A stretch of 40,645 nucleotides of DNA from Acidobacteriota bacterium. Its GTDB lineage: Bacteria; Acidobacteriota; Vicinamibacteria; Vicinamibacterales; JACPPN01. Shown piece after piece: positions 27,586-35,768 of the stretch. Location of the stretch: the NCBI GenBank assembly GCA_016190995.1, contig JACPPN010000396.1, positions 1 through 40,645 on the forward strand, in the 5' to 3' direction. The position numbers and the translations under genes were made by a program. Position 1 is the first letter of the stretch, and each line of letters begins with the position of its first letter. The notes under the pieces were generated by a model. It did no database searches. It had not been told where the DNA came from and saw only the letters and a list, made by a program, of their open reading frames with translations.

Positions 27586-28803
27586 ATGGCCCTTGTTGCC
27601 CTTGGTGTGACGGGCGGGATTGGCGCCTACAAGGCCGTGGAGGTGGCGCGGGGGCTGCAGCAGCGCGGCCACGACATCGTCGCGATCATGACTCGCTCGG
27701 CACGCCGGTTCGTGGGGCCGGTGACGTTCGAGGCGATCACGCGCCGTTCCGTGATCACCGATCAGTTCGCGCGCGGCCTGAACGCCAACGTCGAGCACAT
27801 CGCCATCGCGTCCGACATCGCACTGTTGCTCGTCGCGCCCGCCACCGCCAACATCATCGGGAAATTCGCCAGCGGGATCGCGGACGATTTTCTGTCTTCC
27901 CTCTACCTCGCCACCCGCGCGCCCGTCCTGATGGCGCCGGCGATGAACTCGAACATGCTCGCGCACGAGGCGGTCCGGCACAATCTCGAGGTGCTCGCCG
28001 CCCGCGGCGTGAGGTTCGTGGAACCCGGGGAGGGCTTTCTCGCCTGCGGCTGGATCGGCAGGGGGCGTCTGGCGGAACCGGACGATGTGGTCGAGGCCGC
28101 CCATGCCCTGCTGCGTTCGGCCCGCACGCTTGCAGGTCGGACGGTCCTGGTCACCGCGGGACCAACGTACGAGGACATCGATCCGGTGAGGTACGTCGGT
28201 AACCGATCGAGCGGTCGGATGGGATTCGCCGTGGCGGCGGAAGCCATGCGGCGCGGTGCCAGCACCATCCTGGTCACGGGCCCAACGGCGATCGACCCGC
28301 CCCCGGGTGTCGAGGTCGTTCGTGTCCGGAGCGCCGTGGAGATGCGCGATGCGGTCATGACACGCGCCTCGTCGGCCGACGCTATTGTGATGGCTGCCGC
28401 GGTTGCCGATTACGCACCGGAGAGCGGTGCGCAAGCCCGGAAGATCGAGAAGCAGCAGGATCGCCTGACACTCTCCCTGGTTCGGACGCCGGATATTCTG
28501 GCGGAGCTGGGCCGGCGCCGCGGGGGAGCCGCGACACCTGTTCTCGTCGGCTTTGCGGCGGAAACGGGCGACCTGCTGACGAAGGCCCGCGCCAAACGCC
28601 GCGCGAAGCACGTCGACGTCATGGTCGCCAACGATGTCTCCCGCGAAGATGCAGGTTTCGACGCGACCACCAACGCGGTAACGATCATCGGCCCCGACGG
28701 TGAACAGGAGGTGCCGTTGAGCTCGAAAACGCACGTGGCGTCGGTCATGCTCGATCAGATCGAATCGCTTCTCGCCTCGAAGGCACATGCGGCGCCGGCA
28801 TGA
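27586..28803 (+). CDS. coaBC: Bifunctional phosphopantothenoylcysteine decarboxylase / synthetase
   Basis: Fusion enzyme of 405 residues for two steps of coenzyme A synthesis: joining cysteine to 4'-phosphopantothenate (CoaB part, C-terminal) and decarboxylating the product (CoaC part, N-terminal, FMN-dependent). In CoaC, H71, the PAMNSNM motif with N121 and C154 in ACGWIGRG correspond to the known catalytic residues. The CoaB part shows [19 protein letters not shown] and [11 protein letters not shown] near the dimer motif. The ATG at 27586 follows AGGGA. The stop overlaps the next start by four bases. Confidence 0.95.
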   Translation: MALVALGVTGGIGAYKAVEVARGLQQRGHDIVAIMTRSARRFVGPVTFEAITRRSVITDQFARGLNANVEHIAIASDIALLLVAPATANIIGKFASGIADDFLSSLYLATRAPVLMAPAMNSNMLAHEAVRHNLEVLAARGVRFVEPGEGFLACGWIGRGRLAEPDDVVEAAHALLRSARTLAGRTVLVTAGPTYEDIDPVRYVGNRSSGRMGFAVAAEAMRRGASTILVTGPTAIDPPPGVEVVRVRSAVEMRDAVMTRASSADAIVMAAAVADYAPESGAQARKIEKQQDRLTLSLVRTPDILAELGRRRGGAATPVLVGFAAETGDLLTKARAKRRAKHVDVMVANDVSREDAGFDATTNAVTIIGPDGEQEVPLSSKTHVASVMLDQIESLLASKAHAAPA

Positions 28804-29540
28804 ACACGCGCGAAGAGCTGGCGGCGCATCTGGCGCTCTACGCGGAGCTTGGGGTCGCCGGCATCAGCCGTGATCGCACGTGGCGGACACGCGCGGACAC
28901 CGGCGGCCAGATCGAGTCAGGGCAGCCCGAGGGCGCGGCTGCCGAGACCATGGGTCCGTTGACGCCCAGCGCGTCGCCCGATGGGCTGGTGTCCGTGCGC
29001 GAGGATTTGGGCGACTGCACGCGCTGCAAGCTGCACCGGCTCGGCCGTCGTCAGATCGTCTTTGGCGTGGGGAATCCCAAGGCGGAGCTGATGTTCGTCG
29101 GCGAGGCGCCAGGGCAGGACGAAGACGTTCAAGGCATTCCGTTCGTGGGCCGCGCCGGGCAGCTGCTGACGAAGATCATCGAGGCCATTCAGCTGCGACG
29201 CGGCGATGTGTACATCGCGAACGTGATCAAGTGCCGCCCGCCGCAGAACCGGAATCCCGAGCCGGACGAAGTCGCCTCCTGCCAGCCGTTCCTCTTCGCG
29301 CAGATTGACGCCATCAGGCCGAAAGTCATCGTGGCGCTCGGGACATTTGCCGCCCGCGCGCTGCTCGAAACCGACGATCCGATTTCACGACTTCGCGGTC
29401 GCGTGTACGATTATCGCGGCGCCAAGCTCATCGCCACATTTCACCCCGCCTTTCTCCTTCGCAGCCCGGAGCGGAAGCGAGACGTCTGGGAGGACATGAA
29501 GGTTGTCCGCGATCTGCTGCGCAGGGAAGGCAGCGCGTGA
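28800..29540 (+). CDS. Uracil-DNA glycosylase, family 4 (Fe-S)
   Basis: Protein of 246 residues that removes uracil from DNA. Family 4 enzymes bind a 4Fe-4S cluster; the four ligands are C73 and C76 in DCTRCKLH, C145 in IKCRPP, and C161. The catalytic motif GEAPGQDED is at 101-109 and motif B HPAFLLR at 215-221. The first 60 residues form a low-complexity extension that does not look conserved. It overlaps coaBC by four bases and precedes priA by four, so it lies in the same operon with a DNA-repair and replication-restart pairing. Confidence 0.93.
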   Translation: MNTREELAAHLALYAELGVAGISRDRTWRTRADTGGQIESGQPEGAAAETMGPLTPSASPDGLVSVREDLGDCTRCKLHRLGRRQIVFGVGNPKAELMFVGEAPGQDEDVQGIPFVGRAGQLLTKIIEAIQLRRGDVYIANVIKCRPPQNRNPEPDEVASCQPFLFAQIDAIRPKVIVALGTFAARALLETDDPISRLRGRVYDYRGAKLIATFHPAFLLRSPERKRDVWEDMKVVRDLLRREGSA

Positions 29541-29544
29541 GGGC

Positions 29545-32121
29545 GTGTCCCGCCTCGTAGCTATCGCCATTCCCGTTCCGTCGCTGGGTCCCCTGACCTA
29601 TCGGATTCCGCAGGGCTTCGACGTTCCCCGTCGCGGTACTCGTGTGCTCGTACCGCTCGGAACGCGCGTGATGACCGGAATCGTCCTCGATTCTCATGAC
29701 GTTGCTCCAGTCCGCGATCGGGCCCCGGAGTCTGGCGAGACCGTCAAGGACGTGATCGACGTGCTCGATGAGGAACCATTCCTTCCTGGTGACGTGCTCG
29801 ATCTGGCGTTGTGGACCGCGGATTACTACCTCTGCGCGCCCGGGGAGGCAATCGCCGCGGCGATGCCGCCCTTCGCGTGGATTGAGAGCGAGCGTCGGAT
29901 TTCCATCACGCCTGCCGGCAGTGAGAGGGCGAACCTTGGCGAGCCGGGCGGCATTCGGGGTGCCATTCTCGAAGTACTGAGGCGGCGCGAAAGCCTGTCC
30001 GCATCGGGCGTTGCGAATGCCGTCGCGACGCCGCAACAGAAGCGGCGTGGCGGTGTGGCAGTCGTTCCCCGGCTGCATTGGGCGATTCGATCGCTCGAAG
30101 ATGCCGGCTGGATTTCGGTCGAGCGATCCCTGAAGGGGACGACCGCGGCTTTCAAGACATGTCGAATCGCCAGGCTGACAGCCGGTGGCCATGAAATGAC
30201 CGCACCTGACGGCAACGACGAGAGTGGGGCGGAGGTGGGCGGCGCCGCAGAAGACCACGAGAATCGGTTGCGGAACCGCGCGAGCCGACGCCTGACGCCG
30301 CGGCAACGCGGGGCGCTCGACATCCTGCGCGGCGCCCCGGAGGGCGTCCCGCTCTCCGCGCTCGCCGAGCAGGGCTACTCGCCGGATACCGTGGACCGCC
30401 TTGCAGCCCGTGGTCTCGTCCTCATCGAGCGAGCAAAGGTCGAACGCGACCCCTTCGGCGCATCCGGCGCCGCCTGGCGTCTGAATTCCTCGGCCTCGAA
30501 TCGCGGCTCGCTGGTGCTCACCACCGAACAGCAGGCAGCCCTCAAGCGCTTGATACTGGCATTGGCGCGGCGGACGTTTCACGTCGCGCTGCTTCATGGC
30601 GTTACGGGAAGCGGCAAGACGGAGCTCTACCTGCGGCTGGCGCAAGCCGCGCGGGCACGCGGTGATGCTGTCCTCGTCCTGGTTCCTGAGATTGCCCTGA
30701 CGCCCGCCGTTGTAACCGTCTTTCGCGACGCCTTTGGAGAGGATGTGGCGGTGCAACACAGCGGTCTCTCCGACGGCGAGCGGCACGATCAATGGCAACG
30801 CGTCCGGCGCGGCGAGGTGCACATCGTCATCGGCACGCGGTCCGCCGTGTTTGCACCGCTCGGGTCGCTGGGCTTGGTGATCGTCGATGAGGAGCACGAT
30901 GCATCCTACAAGCAGGAGGAGAATCCGAGGTATCACGGGCGCGATGTGGCCGTCATGCGCGCCAAGGCGGCGGGCGCGCTCGTCGTCCTGGGCTCCGCGA
31001 CACCATCGCTCGAGAGCTACCAGAATGCGCTGCGGGGGCGCTACGAACTGACCGTGCTCGAGCGGCGCGTGCTCGATCGTCCCCTGCCGTCGGTTCAAAT
31101 CGTCAACATGCGTGAGGAGTATGCGGCGGCTGGCCCCGACCTCGTCCTGAGTCGAGCCTTGGAAGCTGCGCTTGGCCAACAGCTCGAACGAGGCGAGCAG
31201 GCGCTGGTGCTCCTCAATCGGCGTGGTTTCGCGACCTCCGTGTTCTGTCGCCAGTGCGGTGGCACGAGCGAGTGCCCGAACTGCAGTGTCAGCCTCGTCG
31301 TCCATCGGGCCGCGCGACGCGCGACGTGCCACTATTGCAACTATTCGACCTCGATCCCGAGGACATGTCCGGTATGCGCGGGTCCCTACCTCGAACAAAT
31401 CGGATTCGGAACCGAGCGGGTACAGGCCGAGTTGGAAGCGCGGTTTCCCGGGGCGCGCGTCTCGAGGTTGGATCGGGACGTCATCCGACGTCGCGGGGCT
31501 GCGATTGCTTTGCTGCGGCGATTCGCGGCGCGCGAGGTGGACGTCCTCGTCGGTACGCAGATGATTGCGAAGGGACACGACTTCCCGGGGGTGACGCTCG
31601 TCGGGGTCATCTCGGCCGACGTGGGGCTCGGGCTGGCGGACTTCCGCGCTGCCGAACGTACGTTTCAGCTGCTCACGCAGGTGATCGGCCGCGCCGGACG
31701 GGGTGAGCTACCCGGCGGGGCCATCGTCCAGACGCTCTACCCGGAGCATTACGGCATCCGGCACGCTTACCACCAGGACTACCGCGCATTTTTTGAAGAA
31801 GAAATGCGATTTCGAGCCGCCATGCGATACCCGCCGCTCGTCGCCCTGGTCAACGCTATCGTCCGCAACCGCACACCGGGCGACGCGCTCCACTCCGCCA
31901 ATCAGCTCGTTCATGCGCTTCGCGCCGAGAAGTCGTCATTTCGTGTGCTCGGGCCCGCGCCCGCCCCTTTGCCGCGCCTGCGCGGCGAATATCGCGCCCA
32001 ACTGTTCGTGAAGGGGACGAGGCGGGCCGCGATGCGCTCGGCGCTGCGCCAGGCTCTGGCGGACGAACGAGAACTCGCGCGCCGTGTCACAATTGACGTC
32101 GATCCGCTCTCCGTTCTGTAA
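29545..32121 (+). CDS. priA: Primosomal protein N' (replication restart helicase)
   Basis: DNA helicase of 858 residues that reloads the replisome at broken forks. The 3'-DNA-binding domain opens AIPVPSLGPLTYRIP. Helicase motifs are Walker A GVTGSGKT (352-359) and DEEH at 448-451. The Zn-binding insertion begins at C568 with CRQCGG, then CPNC, CHYC and CPVC. IGRAGR-type text (QVIGRAGRGE) is present in lobe 2. The helicase core starts near residue 323, about 120 residues later than in E. coli PriA. The extra sequence seems to hold two winged-helix-like units. The start is GTG at 29545; upstream frame text is not family-like. It converges on the M50 protease gene. Confidence 0.95.
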   Translation: MSRLVAIAIPVPSLGPLTYRIPQGFDVPRRGTRVLVPLGTRVMTGIVLDSHDVAPVRDRAPESGETVKDVIDVLDEEPFLPGDVLDLALWTADYYLCAPGEAIAAAMPPFAWIESERRISITPAGSERANLGEPGGIRGAILEVLRRRESLSASGVANAVATPQQKRRGGVAVVPRLHWAIRSLEDAGWISVERSLKGTTAAFKTCRIARLTAGGHEMTAPDGNDESGAEVGGAAEDHENRLRNRASRRLTPRQRGALDILRGAPEGVPLSALAEQGYSPDTVDRLAARGLVLIERAKVERDPFGASGAAWRLNSSASNRGSLVLTTEQQAALKRLILALARRTFHVALLHGVTGSGKTELYLRLAQAARARGDAVLVLVPEIALTPAVVTVFRDAFGEDVAVQHSGLSDGERHDQWQRVRRGEVHIVIGTRSAVFAPLGSLGLVIVDEEHDASYKQEENPRYHGRDVAVMRAKAAGALVVLGSATPSLESYQNALRGRYELTVLERRVLDRPLPSVQIVNMREEYAAAGPDLVLSRALEAALGQQLERGEQALVLLNRRGFATSVFCRQCGGTSECPNCSVSLVVHRAARRATCHYCNYSTSIPRTCPVCAGPYLEQIGFGTERVQAELEARFPGARVSRLDRDVIRRRGAAIALLRRFAAREVDVLVGTQMIAKGHDFPGVTLVGVISADVGLGLADFRAAERTFQLLTQVIGRAGRGELPGGAIVQTLYPEHYGIRHAYHQDYRAFFEEEMRFRAAMRYPPLVALVNAIVRNRTPGDALHSANQLVHALRAEKSSFRVLGPAPAPLPRLRGEYRAQLFVKGTRRAAMRSALRQALADERELARRVTIDVDPLSVL

Positions 32122-32133
32122 GGCCGGCGTGGG

Positions 32134-33138
32134 CTACGGCGCCTTGAGCAGATCCGCGGGTTCGATGGGCGTTGGCGTGAAGCAGATGACGAAGATGACG
32201 AGAGCCGCAAACGCAAGCCATCGCCTGGCCGCATCGAGGGGAACTTCTTCATCCAGTGTGCGGGGATGGCGCGGGCCGAACGCAAAGAGCATCACGACCA
32301 TCAAGGCCGTCCAGACAATCCAGCTGTACGAGAAGTAGGTGAGCAGAACCGCAATTCCCACCGTGGCAATCGTCACGTTGGTGGATCGACGTCCGAGGAC
32401 TGCGTACGAGATGTGACCGCCATCGAGCTGCCCAATCGGAAAGAGGTTCAGCGCCGTCGCGAGCAGGCCGAACCAGGCGGCGAAGGCGACTGGATGCAGG
32501 CTGAGCGAGTGGGTCTCCGGTGTCGCACCCCAGACGATCCAGCTGGCGAACTTGAGCAGGAGCGGCTCGCCGAGTGACAGCATCCCGGACAGCTCCGCCG
32601 GCAGCGGCGTCATGCGCGACACGCGAACGCCGAAGAAAAGCGCCGGAATGGCAATAAGAAACCCGGCGATTGGACCCGCAATACCGATGTCGAAGAGCAT
32701 GCGCTTGCTGGGAATCGGCTCGCGTATGCGGATGAACGCGCCGAACGTTCCAAACAGCAAGATGGGGGGGGCTGGAATGAAGTACGGCAACGATGCGTCG
32801 ACGCGGTAGTAACGGCACGCGAAATAGTGCCCGAGCTCGTGTGCCCCGAGAATGGCGAGTACCGTGCCGCTGTACCACAGGCCGCGCACCAGCAACTCCC
32901 AGCCGGTGATGCGAATGGCCTCACGTCCCAGATCGGAGACGAACGAGGCATAGTGAAGGCCGCCGACGAGCGTCGTGCTTCCGATCGTTGCCAGCAGGAG
33001 CAGGACGTGGAGCCAGACGCGATCCCGATACTTGCGGGCGCTGGGCAGCCGGGCGGGCGGCCAGCGCTCGGCCGCAGGTTCGCCGAAGTGCGGAGATTCC
33101 ACGGAGGGGGGCGACGAGTATGCTGGATCAGATGGCAA
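32134..33138 (-). CDS. Site-2 protease family protein (peptidase M50)
   Basis: Polytopic membrane metalloprotease of 334 residues. HELGH at 100-104 supplies two zinc ligands and the catalytic Glu; the third ligand is in NLFPIGQLDGGH. About six or seven hydrophobic helices are seen and no PDZ domain, so it is the compact, PDZ-less type. Such enzymes cleave membrane-bound regulators within the bilayer; the target is unknown. The N-terminal 40 residues are Pro/Ser-rich. The start is TTG at 33138 with AAGG six bases upstream. It lies 17 bases after the HU-like gene and is probably on the same transcript. Confidence 0.9.
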   Translation of the reverse strand: MPSDPAYSSPPSVESPHFGEPAAERWPPARLPSARKYRDRVWLHVLLLLATIGSTTLVGGLHYASFVSDLGREAIRITGWELLVRGLWYSGTVLAILGAHELGHYFACRYYRVDASLPYFIPAPPILLFGTFGAFIRIREPIPSKRMLFDIGIAGPIAGFLIAIPALFFGVRVSRMTPLPAELSGMLSLGEPLLLKFASWIVWGATPETHSLSLHPVAFAAWFGLLATALNLFPIGQLDGGHISYAVLGRRSTNVTIATVGIAVLLTYFSYSWIVWTALMVVMLFAFGPRHPRTLDEEVPLDAARRWLAFAALVIFVICFTPTPIEPADLLKAP

Positions 33139-33155
33139 TGAGGCCTTGCGGGGCG

Positions 33156-33434
33156 TCAGCTCCCGATGTTCTGCAGGTCCTTCCCGGGCTTGAAGCGGAT
33201 GGTGCGACCTGGTGGGATACGAACTTCCTTGCCGGTTCGCGGGTTACGGCCGATCCCTCGTTTCCGTGGCTTGACCTGGAAGACGCCAAACCCGCGGAGC
33301 TCGATTCGCTCGCCGCGTTGCATCGACAGGCGCATCGCATCGAAGACCGCGTCAACCGCCACCTCGGCCTTGACCTTCGTGATGTCGGCGATCTTCGAGA
33401 CCTCGTTGACGATGTCGACCTTGATCTTGGTTAG
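33156..33434 (-). CDS. HU/IHF-family DNA-binding protein, canonical start codon absent
   Basis: Nucleoid protein of about 91 residues that bends DNA as a dimer. The text VDIVNEVSKIADITKVKAE is the N-terminal dimerisation helix pair. RGFGVFQVKPRKRG and RNPRTGKEVRIPP form the DNA-binding arm, and the protein ends FKPGKDLQNIGS. The in-frame stop TAG at 33441-33443 is followed by GAG CGC CTA ACC AAG ATC AAG; no ATG, GTG or TTG occurs before the conserved helix. The first usable codon is GTG at 33362, which would delete about 24 residues. A Shine-Dalgarno AGGAG sits at 33438-33442, so initiation is expected around 33431-33434. Coordinates given begin at CTA, the codon in the start position. Non-canonical initiation, a lost ATG or an assembly error are all possible. 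Confidence 0.8.
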   Translation of the reverse strand, partial: LTKIKVDIVNEVSKIADITKVKAEVAVDAVFDAMRLSMQRGERIELRGFGVFQVKPRKRGIGRNPRTGKEVRIPPGRTIRFKPGKDLQNIGS

Positions 33435-33454
33435 GCGCTCCTAGATTTGTCTAA

Positions 33455-33480
33455 CTATCATAGATAGCGTCACTTACGCT
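33455..33480. promoter_or_regulatory. Two inverted repeats inside the HU promoter
   Basis: CTATC-ATA-GATAG at 33455-33467 covers the -10 box. AGCGT-CACTT-ACGCT at 33466-33480 fills the spacer and touches the -35. Both are perfect. They are well placed to be repressor or autoregulatory sites, but short repeats can arise by chance. Confidence 0.4.
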
Positions 33481-33485
33481 GTCAA
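33457..33485 (-). promoter_or_regulatory. Near-consensus sigma-70 promoter for the HU-like gene
   Basis: Read on the minus strand: TTGACA (33485-33480), exactly 17 nt, TATGAT (33462-33457). Six of six and five of six matches. Transcription would start near 33450, leaving a leader of less than 20 nt that contains the AGGAG site. Confidence 0.87.
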
Positions 33486-33525
33486 CCCTATTCGTAACTG
33501 TCGTTTGAAGTCGCTCGTTTTGAGG

Positions 33526-34908
33526 ATGTCCAAGCACCGTCAGGCTCGCCCGACCGTTGTTCTTGTCGGCCGGCCCAACGTTGGGAAGTCGACCCTCTTC
33601 AATCGCATCACCTCGACGCGCCGCGCCATCGTCAACGCCGCGCCTGGGACGACGCGTGACGTGATCGCGCACGAGGCTGAGTGGCGGGGCGTCGGTTTCA
33701 TGCTCGTGGATACCGGCGGCATGTTCGGTGCGAGCGAGGATCCCCTCCACGACCTCGTCGTGGAGCACGGCCGGCGCGCCATCGGGTCGGCAGACCTCAT
33801 CGTGTTCCTCGTCGATGGCCGCGAGGGCCTGGTGTCGGGCGACGAGGAAATCGCCCACGCAGTCAGGCATGAGGGCGTCCCCGTCGTGCTGGCAGTCAAC
33901 AAGACGGACGATCGAAGGGCGCGGGATCGCGCCTTGGAGTTCTACCAGTTCGGGTTCGACCCGGTCGTCGAGATTGCCGCGGAGCACGGCCAGGGCGTGG
34001 GCGATCTGCTCGATGAGGTCATCGCGCAGCTGCCGAGGCGCGCCGACCTGCGGACGCCGGCGGAGGGTGACGAACGAGAGAGTGCGCCGGCAGAAATCGC
34101 CGTTGCCATCGTCGGGCGTCCTAACGTCGGCAAATCGTCATTGGTCAACCAGCTGCTGAAGGAAGAGCGTGTGATGGTGAGCGACATGCCCGGGACGACG
34201 CGCGATGCCGTCGACGCGCTGTTGCGGTGGCACCGGCGGACGTTTCGAATTGTCGACACTGCGGGGATTCGGCGGGCCGGGCGCGTCGGGCAATCGGGCC
34301 AGGTCGAGGCAGTCAGCGTTCTGGTGGCCCGGCGCGCCATCGCGCGCGCGGACGTCGCGGTGCTCGTAATCGATGCGAACGAAGGCGCGACCGACCAGGA
34401 CGGTGCCATTGCGGGGGAGGCCGAACGGGTGGGTTGCGGGATCATCATCGCGGTCAACAAATGGGACCTCGTCCGGGGCCGGGGCCAGGAATTCGTGAAG
34501 CGATTCGATGAGGAGCTGCGGCGGCAGCTGAAATTCCTGGAGTACGCGCCGTTGCTCCACATTTCAGCCAGGACCGGCGAGCGTACACCGAAGCTGCTCG
34601 AAGCCATCGACAGGGTCGCCGCGGCGCGCACCCGCCGCGTGGCCACGGGCGAGCTCAACCGGTTCATCGAAGCCGTGACGGCCAGGCATCCGCCGGCGAG
34701 CCCGGGCCTGCGCGAGGTTCGAATTCTCTATGCAGCCCAAACGGGAATTGAGCCCCCGACCTTCGTCCTCTTCACTAACGTCGCGACGAGGCTTCATTTT
34801 TCATACGAGCGCTTTCTCATCAATCGCCTGCGCGAGGCGTTTGGTTTCGAGGGCACACCAATCCGGCTCGAGGTCCGGCGCCGGGCCGGAAGCCGCAAGG
34901 CGCAGTGA
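33526..34908 (+). CDS. der: Ribosome biogenesis GTPase Der (EngA)
   Basis: Essential 50S-assembly factor of 460 residues with two tandem GTPase domains and a KH-like C-terminal domain. The first P-loop is GRPNVGKSTLFN, with DTGGMF and NKTD. The second is GRPNVGKSSLVN, with DTAGIRRAGRV and NKWD. The C-terminal KH-like domain contains ILYAAQTGIEPPTFVLF and the family-typical YERFLINRLREAFGFEGTPI. The start could be TTG at 33505 or ATG at 33526; the latter is closer to the normal N-terminus. GAGG abuts that ATG, so the ribosome-binding site is not clear. Divergent from the HU-like gene. Confidence 0.95.
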   Translation: MSKHRQARPTVVLVGRPNVGKSTLFNRITSTRRAIVNAAPGTTRDVIAHEAEWRGVGFMLVDTGGMFGASEDPLHDLVVEHGRRAIGSADLIVFLVDGREGLVSGDEEIAHAVRHEGVPVVLAVNKTDDRRARDRALEFYQFGFDPVVEIAAEHGQGVGDLLDEVIAQLPRRADLRTPAEGDERESAPAEIAVAIVGRPNVGKSSLVNQLLKEERVMVSDMPGTTRDAVDALLRWHRRTFRIVDTAGIRRAGRVGQSGQVEAVSVLVARRAIARADVAVLVIDANEGATDQDGAIAGEAERVGCGIIIAVNKWDLVRGRGQEFVKRFDEELRRQLKFLEYAPLLHISARTGERTPKLLEAIDRVAAARTRRVATGELNRFIEAVTARHPPASPGLREVRILYAAQTGIEPPTFVLFTNVATRLHFSYERFLINRLREAFGFEGTPIRLEVRRRAGSRKAQ

Positions 34909-34914
34909 TATACT
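34906..34914 (+). promoter_or_regulatory. Extended -10 element abutting the MerR-type gene
   Basis: TGATATACT (TGn plus TATACT, one mismatch). The ATG lies nine bases after the -10, where transcription would start within about three bases of it. No Shine-Dalgarno lies between. A leaderless or near-leaderless transcript is suggested. No -35 is visible. Confidence 0.4.
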
Positions 34915-34923
34915 GGCGGATCG

Positions 34924-35439
34924 ATGCCCTCGACACCTGCCGAGATACCCAAGCGGGCATTGTTCAAGGCCTCGGAAGTCTGCGAGATCGCGAAGATTCA
35001 GCCGTTCATCCTGCGTTCGTGGGAGACTGAGTTTCCGGATCTCGGAGTGGGACGCGGCGCCGATGTGTCCCGCGTCTACCGCCGATCCGACGTCGAGCGG
35101 GTTCTCCGCATCAAGCATCTGCTCTTCGTCGAAGGCCTGACGCTCGCGGGCGTGCGGCGGCGGCTCGGCGAAGGCAAGTCTGAGGACTCCGCCGAGGAGC
35201 TTCCGGCAATCGAAGACGTGTTGCGCAAGGAAGTGCGCACGCGTCTGGGTGACGTGACCAGAGGGCTCCGGAGTATTCTCGAGCTGCTGTCGCGCGGCGG
35301 CGGTTCGAAGTCCGTCGAGGGGTCGCCGCTGTTCACGCTTCACGTGAGACAAACGCGGCGGACGTCGGCAGCGGCGCCCCGGAAGCCAAGCCCTCACCCA
35401 GGTCGGACGTCGAAAGCAGGGCACCGCAAGCGGGCATGA
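34924..35439 (+). CDS. MerR family transcriptional regulator
   Basis: Protein of 171 residues. A MerR-type winged HTH spans about residues 12-75: LFKASEVCEIAKIQPFILRSWETEFP, then SRVYRRSDVERVLRIKHLLF. A helical segment follows (EELPAIEDVLRKEVRTRLGDVTRGLRSIL) that could be the dimerisation coiled coil. The tail after about residue 130 is basic and low in complexity. No metal-binding cysteine pattern is seen; only C21 occurs, so it is not a metal sensor of the classic type. Similar MerR genes sit next to HU/IHF genes in other bacteria. Its ligand and targets are unknown. Confidence 0.83.
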   Translation: MPSTPAEIPKRALFKASEVCEIAKIQPFILRSWETEFPDLGVGRGADVSRVYRRSDVERVLRIKHLLFVEGLTLAGVRRRLGEGKSEDSAEELPAIEDVLRKEVRTRLGDVTRGLRSILELLSRGGGSKSVEGSPLFTLHVRQTRRTSAAAPRKPSPHPGRTSKAGHRKRA

Positions 35440-35462
35440 GGGGCCAGGTGATCGACGAATGT

Positions 35463-35540
35463 CGGGATGTAGCGCAGCCTGGATAGCGCACCAGACTGGG
35501 GGTCTGGGGGTCGTGGGTTCGAATCCCACCATCCCGACCA
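35463..35540 (+). tRNA. tRNA-Pro (anticodon GGG)
   Basis: Complete cloverleaf with encoded CCA. Acceptor CGGGATG (35463-35469) pairs with CATCCCG (35530-35536); discriminator A and CCA end at 35540. The anticodon stem CCAGA/TCTGG encloses loop CTGGGGG at 35496-35502 with anticodon GGG at 35498-35500. The T arm is GTGGG-TTCGAAT-CCCAC. C1-G72 fits bacterial tRNA-Pro. It marks the junction between core genome and accessory DNA. Confidence 0.97.
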
Positions 35541-35554
35541 ATCTAATCGGGGTA

Positions 35555-35581
35555 AACGGCCCAGCTGTCAGCCGGGCCGTT
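35555..35581 (+). terminator. Hairpin after tRNA-Pro
   Basis: AACGGCCC (35555-35562) pairs perfectly with GGGCCGTT (35574-35581), and GCT/AGC can extend the stem inside the loop. Only a broken T-tract (TTGCTTAT) follows, so it is an imperfect intrinsic terminator, well placed to end the tRNA transcript. Confidence 0.5.
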
Positions 35582-35586
35582 GCTTA

Positions 35587-35605
35587 TAGGCACACTGTAG
35601 GCACA
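35587..35605 (+). repeat. Short direct repeat TAGGCACA x2
   Basis: TAGGCACA at 35587-35594 and again at 35598-35605, an 11-base period. It lies just beyond the tRNA terminator where integrase arm-binding sites are often found, but no integrase gene is in the window. Confidence 0.5.
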
Positions 35606-35727
35606 TCAGCTTCGGAGCCCAACTGGCCAGATCCGGCGCAGACGGGGGGCAGTTGACCCGGCCGGGTAGCCCCAGCGGCTACTCAGGTCAAGAAACGGTC
35701 CTGTTCATAACCTCGCCTATAGCCGTA

Positions 35728-35756
35728 TTGACATTGACTTTAGATATATCTAAACT
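35728..35756 (+). promoter_or_regulatory. Promoter of the three-gene toxin-antitoxin-like operon
   Basis: TTGACA at 35728-35733 (perfect), 17 nt, TAAACT at 35751-35756 (four of six). The start codon at 35769 is 12 bases after the -10, so the leader would be only about six bases, without a Shine-Dalgarno. Confidence 0.7.
35739..35754. promoter_or_regulatory. Perfect 16-bp palindrome, probable autorepression operator
   Basis: TTTAGATATATCTAAA is its own reverse complement. It occupies the promoter spacer and four bases of the -10 box, so a bound dimer would block RNA polymerase. The XRE-type protein encoded second in the operon is the obvious candidate to bind it (inference from how antitoxins of this class usually act). 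Confidence 0.7.
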
Positions 35757-35768
35757 GGGATTCTGTGC

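Noticed and set aside
29428-31578. 716-codon minus-strand frame opposite priA
   Set aside because: Long because of high GC. No domain is visible, while the plus strand carries every PriA motif.
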